A DNA stretch of 64,000 nucleotides from JAWKSY01 sp041402125. Its GTDB lineage: Bacteria > Planctomycetota > GCA-002687715 > DRQF01. A program made the translations under genes and the position numbers. Below are positions 35,586 to 44,018 of this stretch, in pieces. How positions within the stretch are numbered: the stretch's first letter is position 1; each line of letters begins with the position of its first letter. The stretch is from the NCBI GenBank assembly GCA_041402125.1, contig JAWKSY010000008.1, forward strand, positions 1 through 64,000. The letters are read 5' to 3'. A model generated the notes under the pieces. It worked only from the letters and a program-made list of their open reading frames with translations, was not told the DNA's origin and ran no database searches.

Positions 35586-38270
35586 TCAGTCGTCCTCTGC
35601 GTCCCTGTCCCGCGGGTCGGGAATGAGGACATAAGGGAGCGAGCGGAGATCGACGCGGTGGCGCTCGATCCGGTCGCCGCGCCGGATCGTCACCTCGTAG
35701 AGATCGGGCGCGAGCGCGAAGCGGATCCCGTCCTTCTCGGCGAGGACCTGCTTCTCGACCGGTTGCCCGTCGGACGCACGGCGGACCTCGATGAGGCGCT
35801 GGTCGCCGACGCCCCGGATCTCGAGCATCGGGATCGGGGAGAAGGGGACGACGAGGTGGGTCACTACCGCGCCAGAGAGCGGAGGGAGAGGGACGGAACG
35901 GCGGGAGACCCATCCGGAGCAGGAATAGTCATCGGCGATCCCGCGGATGGCGACCTCGCCCGGCCGTGCCGGGAGCGCGATGCATTCGTCGGATGAGGAC
36001 TCGACGATGCGGGCGACCGCGCCGCTCGCATCGAGGATCTCCCAGGTGATCGAGATCCCGCCCGGGAGTCCCCTGGACGAGACCTCGAGGAAGGGAGGAA
36101 CCTTGACCTCGACGTCGAGGGAAAGCGTCTTCGGAGCCACGTTGGGTACGACGAAGTGGGTCTGCGAGATCACTCGGCCCGCCAGGCTGATTTCCAGGCG
36201 CCACGCGCCGGGTTCGAGCGGTTCTGCCGCGCGCCAGATCCCTCCGGGGTCGGCTCGGACCGAGGCGCCCGTGTCCCATTCCGCGTCTGTCGCTCGAACG
36301 ATGGCGTGGACGTAGGGCATCGCCGCGTCAGGGATGCCGTGCAGGGTGAACTCGACGGGGACCGGCGTGCAGAGGTCGTGATCGAGACTCAGGACGTGAT
36401 GGTCCTTCCCGGCGGGGAAGGTGAACTGCGGGTCGTTCGAGTCCCGCCGGATTCCTCCGACGTAGACCCAGACCTGGAAGTCGCAGCGCGGCGCCACGGG
36501 GATGATGAACGCTCCGTCGGCATCCGTCTTCACTCCTCGAGTGAAGGAGGAGGAATAGGAACTCGAGTGGTGGCAGACCGTGACGTGAGGAACTCCGCGA
36601 CCTGAGGCGTCGACGAGGCGGCCTGTCACCCTTCGCGACGCCTCGAGGGTGATGACCTGAGGCTCGAGGGAGGCGCACGCGATCTCGACCTCTTTATCGG
36701 CGAAGCCCCGACACCCCGCGCTGGCAGTGGTCGTCTCGTCCGCTGTCACTTTCGCCGTAACGCAGCCGTTCGCGTCGGCCGTGAGGACGACGTCACCGAT
36801 GCTGAGCCAGGCGGCCGGAAGCGGCGCTCCCTCCTCGTTCCGCAGGCACGCGACGAATGTGCGCATGGAGCTCGGGACGACGGGCGTCACGACGATGTCG
36901 CCGATGTCGAACGGGTCCTCCGGTGAGACGGGGAGACCCATCGAGCGTCCTTCGAGACGGCGTCCCTCGCCATCCGAGCCGATGGCACTCACCACGAGAT
37001 CGGTCGCGAGGAGTTCCCAGGGGGGCGCGAGCAGGACGAACCGTCCATCCTCGGCCCAATCGTCCAGCAGGCTGCGTCCTTCGGAGCGCTTGAGCGACAC
37101 CGGACCTTCGACGGGTCGACCGACCTCGTCGACGATTCGCCCGAGGATCCGCACGCCCCGATGGAGGGCCATGCGCCAGGGTTCTCCGGCGGAGCCGTCG
37201 ACCGTGACGTCGAGGTCATCGCCGAGGAAGAGCTCGGCCTCGAAGTAGAGCCGAGCCCGGTAGGATCGGGTCCGGCGTCCTTCGTCGCCGTCGTCGGAGG
37301 GAACGGCATCGGAAGGAGGCGGGAATGGGCCGACGCGGGCCAGGCCGTGGGCGTCGGTCGTGGCGCGCGCGCGGAATGAGAAGGTGGGAGTCCAGATCGG
37401 ACCCGCCTCCACGGTGATGCCGGGCAGTGGGCGTCCGTCCGACGCCGCAACGACGAGGACATCGCGCCAGATGCCGCGAGGAAGGCGAAGCGTGAGCATG
37501 TCCTCCGCCGGCCCTGGCTCGTCGAAGAGGGGCCAGGCCAGATCGGGTCGACCCGGGGCGCGGGCGCGAACGTGGGGCCGGCTCAGGTCGCGTTCGATCG
37601 TGAGTCGAGCCCGACCGTCCTGGTCGCATGCCACCCACGTGTCGCGTAGGTCTTGAGGCCAGTTCGCGAGGCGGACTTCTGCGTCGCGAACTGGTCGCCC
37701 GCGTTCATCGATCACTCGCACTTGAAGGTGACGAGGCGAGGGCAGGACGATCACGACGTCGGAGGAGGAGTCGTCTCCGACGATCTCACGGAAGCGCCGC
37801 CGCGATCCGGCCTCGTCGTGGGTGATGATCTGGAAGGGAGGAGGGAAGGAGAGGAGAGCTTCGAAGCGACCCGCGACATCGGTCGTCAACGAGACCTCCT
37901 CGCCCGAGAAGGCGCCGTCACCGGGCATAGGAAGCGTGACCGGCTCCCCGGGCGCGAATCGGCGTCGCGCGCGAACGCGGACCGTGATTCCCGGCCGTGG
38001 TGACCCGGCGTCGTCGATGACGCGACCGTCGAGGCGCGTCGTCCGACTCTCCTCGGGCCGGGGCTCGTCCATCGTGGGGTGGACGTCCGCACCGGCTCGA
38101 CCCGGCCCCAAGCGGCGGGATTCGGGGCCGGAAACGCCTTGGGTCGGGGCGCCCCCCGCTTCGGATCGCAGGTCGGCCGGGTCGTCCCCGTGCCGGTCGA
38201 GCCACCAGGCCGCCCAGATCGCGATCCCCAGCACGACGGCCAGGAACCATCGTATCTCCCGTGTTTCCAT
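35586..38270 (-). CDS. anchored multi-domain carboxypeptidase-regulatory-like protein, array member 6
   Basis: 894 residues; the first gene of the array in transcription order. The N-terminus METREIRWFLAVVLGIAIWAAWWLD is a signal anchor. Units include LDGRVIDDAGSPRPGITV, VRVIDERGRPVRDAEVRL, ILGRIVDEVGRPVEG and VTGRLVDASGRGVPHVTV. The ATG has GAGAGGGAA upstream. Any promoter for the whole array should lie between 38271 and 38357, next to a Fur-box-like palindrome that could act on both divergent units. No catalytic motif is seen. Confidence 0.75.
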   Translation of the reverse strand: METREIRWFLAVVLGIAIWAAWWLDRHGDDPADLRSEAGGAPTQGVSGPESRRLGPGRAGADVHPTMDEPRPEESRTTRLDGRVIDDAGSPRPGITVRVRARRRFAPGEPVTLPMPGDGAFSGEEVSLTTDVAGRFEALLSFPPPFQIITHDEAGSRRRFREIVGDDSSSDVVIVLPSPRHLQVRVIDERGRPVRDAEVRLANWPQDLRDTWVACDQDGRARLTIERDLSRPHVRARAPGRPDLAWPLFDEPGPAEDMLTLRLPRGIWRDVLVVAASDGRPLPGITVEAGPIWTPTFSFRARATTDAHGLARVGPFPPPSDAVPSDDGDEGRRTRSYRARLYFEAELFLGDDLDVTVDGSAGEPWRMALHRGVRILGRIVDEVGRPVEGPVSLKRSEGRSLLDDWAEDGRFVLLAPPWELLATDLVVSAIGSDGEGRRLEGRSMGLPVSPEDPFDIGDIVVTPVVPSSMRTFVACLRNEEGAPLPAAWLSIGDVVLTADANGCVTAKVTADETTTASAGCRGFADKEVEIACASLEPQVITLEASRRVTGRLVDASGRGVPHVTVCHHSSSYSSSFTRGVKTDADGAFIIPVAPRCDFQVWVYVGGIRRDSNDPQFTFPAGKDHHVLSLDHDLCTPVPVEFTLHGIPDAAMPYVHAIVRATDAEWDTGASVRADPGGIWRAAEPLEPGAWRLEISLAGRVISQTHFVVPNVAPKTLSLDVEVKVPPFLEVSSRGLPGGISITWEILDASGAVARIVESSSDECIALPARPGEVAIRGIADDYSCSGWVSRRSVPLPPLSGAVVTHLVVPFSPIPMLEIRGVGDQRLIEVRRASDGQPVEKQVLAEKDGIRFALAPDLYEVTIRRGDRIERHRVDLRSLPYVLIPDPRDRDAEDD

Positions 38271-38356
38271 GAGTTTCCCTCTCTTCGCCCGACGACCAGA
38301 TTACGGCGGGCCGGAGACCCTCGGGGGCCTGTGGAGAAAAACGGGGCCAGAATGCT

Positions 38357-38375
38357 CTTGAGACTGAGTCTCAAG
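38357..38375. promoter_or_regulatory. Fur-family-like operator palindrome
   Basis: A perfect 9-1-9 inverted repeat, cttgagact g agtctcaag. Its inner 15 bases have the 7-1-7 layout of Fur boxes, and differ from the common TGAGAATGATTCTCA form at two symmetric positions. It overlaps the presumed promoter of the porin gene, whose ATG is 18 bases further on, and lies 87 bases from the divergent array start. Binding by Fur, Zur or another repressor is inference. Confidence 0.5.
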
Positions 38376-38392
38376 ACCATAAATTCCCGGCC

Positions 38393-39847
38393 ATGCGACG
38401 GAACACCACCCTGCCGTGGCCCACGGGCCGGTCCCTGATCCTCTCCCTGGTGCTCACTGCGGCCGCTTTCGGGCTCGCCTTCGCGCCCTCCCTGCACGCC
38501 CAGGAGGGCGGGGCGGGCGTCGCGGCGGAGGTCCGGCGGCTCGACGCCGAGCTCCGGGCGCGGGCCGCGCGGGAGGACGAGCTCATGCGCCGACTCGCGA
38601 AGGTCGAGCGCACGATGGCCGAGGAGGGGGCGCGGAAGGACGCCGAGATCGCGGCGCTGCGCGGCGAGCTCGGGCGCGGGGCGCTCGAGGGACGGATCGA
38701 GGCGATCCAGGCCGAGCTGGCGGCGGGGACGATCGACCTCGCGGGCGGCGCGCGCGAGGAGCGTGATCTGCTGCCGCTGCGCTTCGGCGGCTACTTCGAC
38801 CTCGAGTTCCGCCACGACGAGGCGAGCGACGACACGACCTTCGACCAGCACCGGCTGATCCTCCAGATCGAGGCCGAGATCCTGCCGCGACGGATCAGCT
38901 TCCGCACCGAGATCGAGATCGAGGGCGGCGGCACGGCCGACTTCCTGAGCGACAACGAGATCGCGGTGGAGTACGCCGAGCTGCGCTTCCACCTCGATCG
39001 GGCCTTCAACCTGAAGTTCGGGGCGCTGCTGATCCCCTTCGGCCGCTTCAACCTCCTGCACGACTCGCCGCTGCGGGACCTGACGGACCGGCCGCTCGTC
39101 GATCGCCGCATCATCCCGACGACCTGGACCGACGCCGGCGTCGGCGCCTACGGAGCTTTCGACCTCGGCGACGCGGTCACGCTGGACTACGACATCGTGG
39201 TCGTGAACGGGCTGGACGGGGACTTCTCGTCGACCGCCGGTGGAGGCTTCCGCGACGCGCGCGGGTCGTTCCGGGAGGACGTGAACGACGACAAGATGAT
39301 CGTCGGGCGCCTCGGCGTGACGCCGCACCTCGGATTCCTCGACCACGCCTCGATCGGCCTGTCCTTCGGCTTCGGTCGCTACGACGAGGGCGACGACCGC
39401 TCGATGCGGATGTTCGCGCTGGACTGGACCTTCCGCGAGGGGCCCTTCGAGTTCATCGGGGAGTACGCCTGCGTCGATCTCGAGCGGGGCGCGGCGGAGG
39501 TGGCGGCCGGCGTCCCGGGCGGGGCGAGCGGCTACTACCTCCAGCTCAACTACCACTTCTTCGTCGACTCCTGGGTCGGGACGACACCCTTCTTCACCGA
39601 GGAGTCGACCTTCACGCTCGTCGTGCGTTACGGCACGATCGACACCGACGACTCCGCCCTCGGGATCGACCGCGACTCGCGTGGGGCGGGCTTCCGGGAC
39701 GACCTCCGCCGGGTCACCTTCGGGATCAACTTCCGCCCCGTCGAGAAGACCGTGATCAAGCTCGAATACCAGTGGTTCCCCGAGTTCGACGGCATCGACG
39801 AGGTCGGCAACGACCGCATCGTCCTTTCCGTGGCGAGCTACTTCTGA
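38393..39847 (+). CDS. outer-membrane porin (OprO/OprP-like)
   Basis: A 484-residue protein. The signal peptide ends near LHA at residue 36. A coiled-coil segment of about 75 residues (RRLDAELRARAAREDELMRRL...) follows, then a barrel rich in alternating aromatic strands (FGGYFDLEFRHDEAS, FNLKFGALLIPFGRFNLLHDSP, GYYLQLNYHFF). The final residue is Phe (SVASYF), as in many outer-membrane barrels. Family members are trimeric porins for phosphate or other anions. It starts without a visible ribosome binding site. It overlaps the next gene by one base (TGATG). Confidence 0.85.
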   Translation: MRRNTTLPWPTGRSLILSLVLTAAAFGLAFAPSLHAQEGGAGVAAEVRRLDAELRARAAREDELMRRLAKVERTMAEEGARKDAEIAALRGELGRGALEGRIEAIQAELAAGTIDLAGGAREERDLLPLRFGGYFDLEFRHDEASDDTTFDQHRLILQIEAEILPRRISFRTEIEIEGGGTADFLSDNEIAVEYAELRFHLDRAFNLKFGALLIPFGRFNLLHDSPLRDLTDRPLVDRRIIPTTWTDAGVGAYGAFDLGDAVTLDYDIVVVNGLDGDFSSTAGGGFRDARGSFREDVNDDKMIVGRLGVTPHLGFLDHASIGLSFGFGRYDEGDDRSMRMFALDWTFREGPFEFIGEYACVDLERGAAEVAAGVPGGASGYYLQLNYHFFVDSWVGTTPFFTEESTFTLVVRYGTIDTDDSALGIDRDSRGAGFRDDLRRVTFGINFRPVEKTVIKLEYQWFPEFDGIDEVGNDRIVLSVASYF

Positions 39848-40155
39848 TGGGCGCCCGGCACGACCGCCTCGCGGTGGCGGCCTCGGCGGCGCTCCTCGGC
39901 CTCGCCCTCTCCCTCGTCGGCTGCGGCACCGGACCGGAGGGCGGCGAGTCGACGGAGGAGACCGCGATGGAGGAAACGGGACCGACCACGGCCGAGCTCT
40001 ACGCCCGGCGCTGCTCGGCCTGCCACCTCGCCTACGAGCCCGGCGCCTTCTCCGACGAGAGGTGGCGCGAGATCCTCCCGACGATGGCGCCGATGGCCCA
40101 GATCGATGCCGACGAGGAGGCGAGGATCCTCGCCTGGCTTCTCGCCTCGAATTGA
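39847..40155 (+). CDS. monohaem c-type cytochrome lipoprotein
   Basis: A 102-residue protein with a lipobox (SLVGC, Cys26), then a Glu/Thr-rich linker and one haem-binding motif C56-S-A-C-H60. A downstream methionine in the MAPMAQI segment is a plausible axial ligand. It is expected to be membrane-tethered in the periplasm and to shuttle electrons. Its start overlaps the porin stop codon, so the two are probably co-translated. Confidence 0.8.
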   Translation: MGARHDRLAVAASAALLGLALSLVGCGTGPEGGESTEETAMEETGPTTAELYARRCSACHLAYEPGAFSDERWREILPTMAPMAQIDADEEARILAWLLASN

Positions 40156-40247
40156 GTCGGTCCCGGACCGCGATTTGCGATGGAAGGACGGCGCCGCTCG
40201 CCGGGGGAGTTTCCCCGGGGGCAGGGGCCCGAAACCGGAGACGAGTC

Positions 40248-40733
40248 GTGAAGGTCCTCGATGTGATGACGCCGGGCGCAAAGGTGTGCTACGGCGACAC
40301 TTCGCTCGCAGAGGCGGCGAAGATGATGTGGGAGAACTCCTGCGGCATCCTGCCCGTCGTCGAGTCGATGGGCGGGAAGCTCTGCGGAGTCATCACCGAC
40401 CGCGACATCTGCATGGGGGGAATGACCCAGGGGCTGAAGCTCCACGAGATCCCCGTGCGGCACTGCTGCTCGCGCGAGATCCATCGCTGCCGGCCGGACG
40501 ACGATCTGGCGACCGTCCACGCCCTGATGCGGGAGCACCGGCTCCATCGCGTCCCCGTGGTGGGGGAGAAGGAGCGCGTCCTCGGCATCGTCTCGCTGGA
40601 TGACCTCGCGCTGGCGGCCTGCCGCGCCGACGGTGAGACCGGCCGCCTCGCGCGCGAGGACCTCGCGACGACGCTCGGCGCGGTCGCCGAGGGCGTCGCG
40701 TCGCATCGCGCCGCCGAAGCCGCCGAGGACTGA
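40248..40733 (+). CDS. CBS-domain pair protein
   Basis: 161 residues from GTG 40248 with CGGAG upstream. Two CBS modules are seen: MTPGAKVCYGDTSLAEAAKMMWENSCGILPVV...GVITDRDI and CCSREIHRCRPDDDLATVHALMREHRLHRVPVV...GIVSLDDLA. Such pairs bind adenosine nucleotides and act as stand-alone regulators. The second module begins with adjacent cysteines, which is not usual. The 92-base gap upstream contains a GC-rich hairpin around 40199-40222. Confidence 0.85.
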   Translation: MKVLDVMTPGAKVCYGDTSLAEAAKMMWENSCGILPVVESMGGKLCGVITDRDICMGGMTQGLKLHEIPVRHCCSREIHRCRPDDDLATVHALMREHRLHRVPVVGEKERVLGIVSLDDLALAACRADGETGRLAREDLATTLGAVAEGVASHRAAEAAED

Positions 40734-40751
40734 CGCCGGCCGGCCGCGAGA

Positions 40752-41585
40752 TCAGGGGATCTCGCGGTCCTCCGGCTCGGGGCCGGGAGGGTCGCGGTAC
40801 GACCGCGACTCGACCACCCGCCAGCGCAGGCCGAGCTCCTCGAGACTCCGCACCGCGGCCGGGACGTGCGCCCCGCCGATCAGGAGGATCGCGCGGTCGC
40901 GCCCGCTCTCGCGCATCGCCTCGACGAGGTTCTCCGCCGCCGCGCGGCCGCGTGCCGCGGTGTTGGCCTCGAGGGCGGTCTGTGCCTCCACCGCGGCGCG
41001 AAGCGCCTCGCGCCGCTCGTCCTCGGTGATGTTCCGGCGGCGGGCGATCGAGCGCGCCTCCTTGTAGTCGCGGAAGAGATCGAGGTCGCGGGCGTAGAGC
41101 GCCGCGTCCTCGACCCCGCGCACCTCGAGCCGACCCTCGTGCATGAGCTGGAAGCGGATCGGCTGGTAGACCGACCAGCCGTCGAGGAAGGGCGTGTGCA
41201 CGCCGTCCGTCTGCATGCGCCGCCGGATGATCCGGTACTGCTGGGCGGTGTCGGGCTCGTCGACGAGCGGCCCCTCGCGGAACTCGCAGCCGAGGAGCGA
41301 CCAGCCGCGGCCGAGAAGGTAGTCCACCAGGAGGCGATTGTCGCGCTGGATGCGGGCGAGCTGGTCGCGGACGCGGTGGAAGCCCGGATTGGTGGAGTGG
41401 CGATCGCGCACGACCAGGACCTCGGCCGCGGCGTCGACCGGACCGCCGCGGTCCGTCTCGACGACGAGCCTCGCGAGCGCCTCCTCGGGCGGCAGCGACG
41501 CGTCGAGGCGGTCGGGCGAGGGAGACGCGCAGGCCGCGAGCGCGAGCGCGAGGACGAGGAGGATCCGACACTTCATGCGCGGCAT
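40752..41585 (-). CDS. lipoprotein with TraB/ChaN-like features, function uncertain
   Basis: A 277-residue protein with a lipobox (LALAACAS, Cys19) and about 255 residues of mature domain. It shows ARGRAAAENLVEAMRESG followed by RAILLIGGAHVPAAVRSLEELG, which resembles the C-terminal 'R...A......G..l.liGgaH...v...L...G' block of TraB/GumN or related haem-binding ChaN-like folds. A lipid-anchored periplasmic protein is therefore likely, but the family is a guess. It converges with the CBS gene and is divergent from the glycosyltransferase; the 239 bases between the two show only G+C-rich non-coding sequence. Confidence 0.6.
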   Translation of the reverse strand: MPRMKCRILLVLALALAACASPSPDRLDASLPPEEALARLVVETDRGGPVDAAAEVLVVRDRHSTNPGFHRVRDQLARIQRDNRLLVDYLLGRGWSLLGCEFREGPLVDEPDTAQQYRIIRRRMQTDGVHTPFLDGWSVYQPIRFQLMHEGRLEVRGVEDAALYARDLDLFRDYKEARSIARRRNITEDERREALRAAVEAQTALEANTAARGRAAAENLVEAMRESGRDRAILLIGGAHVPAAVRSLEELGLRWRVVESRSYRDPPGPEPEDREIP

Positions 41586-41824
41586 CTTGCGGCCTCGGCG
41601 GGACGGCGCGAAGGGCGCGGTCGGAGGATCCTGACGCCGCGCCCGCGAAACCCCCGCGCAAAGGGCGCAAGCTGGGGCCTGCGCCCCGTTTTCGTCATAT
41701 TCGATGGGGTCGGCGGGCGCCTGCGTCCGATCCAGGAAGAGGGAGCCTCGGAGGGCCTCCGCGGCACGTCCGCGCCGTCGCCTCCGGGCCGCCGATCTCC
41801 GTCGGGAAGCAACAGGATCCCTTC

Positions 41825-43105
41825 ATGTCCGATCCCGAAGAACTCCGCGTCCTGCACGTCTTCGATCACTCGATCCCGCTGCACTCCGGGTACAGCTTCC
41901 GGAGCCGCTACATCTACGAGGTCGAGCGCTCGATGGGACTGCGCGTCGAGGCGGTCACCTCCGCGCGACACGACGTCCACCAGGCCCCGGTCGAGGAGAT
42001 CGACGGTCTGCGCTTCCACCGGACGGAACGCCCCTCGGGCGCGCTCGACCGGCTGCAGCTCAAGCTGCCCTTCTGGCGCGAGCGGATCCTGACCGGCGCG
42101 ATGGCGGCGCGCGTCGAGGAGGTCGCCCGGGATTTCCGGCCCCACCTCCTGCACGCCCACTCGCCCTTCTTCGACGGGCAGGCGGCGCTCGCGGTGGGGC
42201 GGAAGCTCGACCTGCCGGTCTTCTACGAGATCCGCGCGTTCTGGGAGGACGACGCGGTCGACAAGGGGAAGTTCGGCGAGGGCGGCTTCGTCTACCGGCA
42301 GGTGAAGCGACTCGAGACGGAGGTCGCGCGCGACGCGACGCGTCTCGTCTGCATCTGCGAGGGCCTGAAGCGCGACATGATCGCGCGCGGCATCCCCGAG
42401 GAGAAGATCCTCGTCAGCAAGAACGGCGTCGAGGTCGAGACCTTCCGACCGCGCGAGAAGGACCCGGCGCTCGAGCGGAAGTTCGGGCTCGAGGGCAAGC
42501 GCGTCCTGGGCTTCATCGGCTCCTTCTTCGTCTACGAGGGGCTGGATGACCTCGTCGCCTCGGCCGCGCGACTTCGGGCCGCGGGGCGCGACGACTTCGT
42601 GCTGCTCCTGATCGGCGGCGGCGACGCCGAGCCGAAGGTACGCGAGGCGGTCGCCCGGCACGGGATGGAGGATCGGGTCGTCATGCCCGGCCGCGTCCCG
42701 CACCAGGAGATCCAGGACCACTACGCGCTCATCGACACCTTCGTCTATCCGCGGACGCGCTCGCGCCTCACCGAACTCACCACGCCCCTCAAGCCGCTCG
42801 AGGCGATGGCGATGGAGCGTTGCGTGATCGGGAGCGACGTCGGCGGTATCCGGGAACTCCTCGACGAGTGCGAGGTCGGCGCCAGCTTCCGGGCCGGCGA
42901 CGCCGAGGACATGGATCGCGTCCTCGCCGCCTCCCTGGACCGCTCGCTCGAAGACCTCCGGGAGGAGGGCCGGCGGGGTCGCGTCAACGTCGCGCGGGTC
43001 CGGAGCTGGCGGGGCAACCTCGAGCCGATCGTCGCCGCCTATCGCGAGGTCCTCGGGCGGAGCCCCCGTCCCCCGGCTGGGAGGCCGAAGTCGGCCGTGC
43101 TATGA
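41825..43105 (+). CDS. GT4 glycosyltransferase of the exosortase/PEP-CTERM-associated type
   Basis: A 426-residue cytoplasmic or membrane-associated glycosyltransferase. LHVFDHSIPLHSGYSFRSRYI at the N-terminus is the hallmark of the family found with exosortase/PEP-CTERM polysaccharide loci (Daro_2409 type). The GT4 nucleotide-sugar motif is TTPLKPLEAMAMERCVIGSDVGG, with FIGSFFVYEGLDDLV before it. It probably adds a sugar to a surface polymer. No exosortase, PEP-CTERM or Wzx gene accompanies it here; the ligase-like gene at 48.2 kb is the nearest possible partner. Confidence 0.85.
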   Translation: MSDPEELRVLHVFDHSIPLHSGYSFRSRYIYEVERSMGLRVEAVTSARHDVHQAPVEEIDGLRFHRTERPSGALDRLQLKLPFWRERILTGAMAARVEEVARDFRPHLLHAHSPFFDGQAALAVGRKLDLPVFYEIRAFWEDDAVDKGKFGEGGFVYRQVKRLETEVARDATRLVCICEGLKRDMIARGIPEEKILVSKNGVEVETFRPREKDPALERKFGLEGKRVLGFIGSFFVYEGLDDLVASAARLRAAGRDDFVLLLIGGGDAEPKVREAVARHGMEDRVVMPGRVPHQEIQDHYALIDTFVYPRTRSRLTELTTPLKPLEAMAMERCVIGSDVGGIRELLDECEVGASFRAGDAEDMDRVLAASLDRSLEDLREEGRRGRVNVARVRSWRGNLEPIVAAYREVLGRSPRPPAGRPKSAVL

Positions 43106-43149
43106 TCCGTGATCCGCTCGGCCCGGGCGGACACTCCAGGAGATGCGTC

Positions 43150-43914
43150 GTGAGTCGTCGCCCGGTCATCGGTGTCTCGTCCCGCAAGATCTACTTCACG
43201 CACAACGACCGTCCCTACCCGCGGTTCGGCGTGTCGATGCACTACTGCCAGGCCGTCGAGGCCAGCGGCGGCGTGCCCATGATCCTCCCGCTCAGTCAGG
43301 ATCAGACCGTCCTCGAGCGCGCGCTCGACATCTGCGACGGCCTCATGCTCACCGGCGGATTCGACATGGATCCGAGCTACTACGGCCAGGAGCCCCACCG
43401 GAAGATCGGCGAGATCAACCCGCTCCGGGACGTCACCGAGATGATCCTCACCAAGGAGGCCCTGAAGCGCGACATGCCGATCCTCGGCATCTGCCGCGGC
43501 ATGCAGGTCCTCAACGTGGCGGCCGGCGGCACGCTCTGGCAGGACATCGAGTCCCAGATGGAGGGCGAGATCCTCCTGCACTTCCAGAAGCTCACCGAGG
43601 AGTACCCCTCGCACTCGTGCCACGTGAAGCCGGGAACCTGGCTGCACGGGATCACCGGCGAGGAGAAGGTCCGGATCAACAGCTACCACCACCAGGCGGT
43701 GCGCGATCTGGCCCCCGGATTCGAGATCAGCGCCGTCGCCCCCGACGGGGTGGTCGAGGCCATGTCGAGCCACGAGCACACCTTCTGCCACGCCGTCCAG
43801 TGGCACCCGGAGCTCACCTTCAAGAACCTCGACTTCAATCTCGGTCTCTTCCGCGCCCACACCGAGGCGGCGGGCGCCTTCGCGACCCGTCGCGACCGTC
43901 TGACCGTCGGTTGA
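43150..43914 (+). CDS. peptidase C26 / gamma-glutamyl-gamma-aminobutyrate hydrolase-like protein
   Basis: 254 residues from GTG 43150, preceded by AGGAG. It has the class-I glutamine-amidotransferase fold with a full triad: the nucleophile in GICRGMQVLN, and HAVQWHPE carrying the His and Glu. The start PVIGVSSRK and the GLMLTGGFDMDPSYYGQEP segment match the PuuD family. It likely hydrolyses gamma-glutamyl bonds. It lies 44 bases after the glycosyltransferase, though a shared pathway is not evident. Confidence 0.88.
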   Translation: MSRRPVIGVSSRKIYFTHNDRPYPRFGVSMHYCQAVEASGGVPMILPLSQDQTVLERALDICDGLMLTGGFDMDPSYYGQEPHRKIGEINPLRDVTEMILTKEALKRDMPILGICRGMQVLNVAAGGTLWQDIESQMEGEILLHFQKLTEEYPSHSCHVKPGTWLHGITGEEKVRINSYHHQAVRDLAPGFEISAVAPDGVVEAMSSHEHTFCHAVQWHPELTFKNLDFNLGLFRAHTEAAGAFATRRDRLTVG

Positions 43915-43939
43915 TTCGCCTCCACGCCCCGGCCATAAT

Positions 43940-43977
43940 CGGGCCGCGCGCCTCCGTTCCGGAGGCGTCGCGGCCCG
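43940..43977 (+). terminator. hairpin between the C26 hydrolase and glyS
   Basis: A long GC-rich stem (cgggccgcgcgcctccg with cggaggcgtcgcggcccg, one bulged base) has a three-base loop and is followed by TAAGCATTTGCT. It probably ends transcription of the upstream gene before glyS. Confidence 0.6.
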
Positions 43978-44018
43978 TAAGCATTTGCTTCCACTGAACT
44001 TGCGATCGCGAGGGGACG

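Noticed and set aside
40156..40247. Possible riboswitch upstream of the CBS gene (hairpin at 40199-40222)
   Set aside because: The hairpin is a simple GC stem and does not match any riboswitch core that I can recall; too little to support an RNA call.
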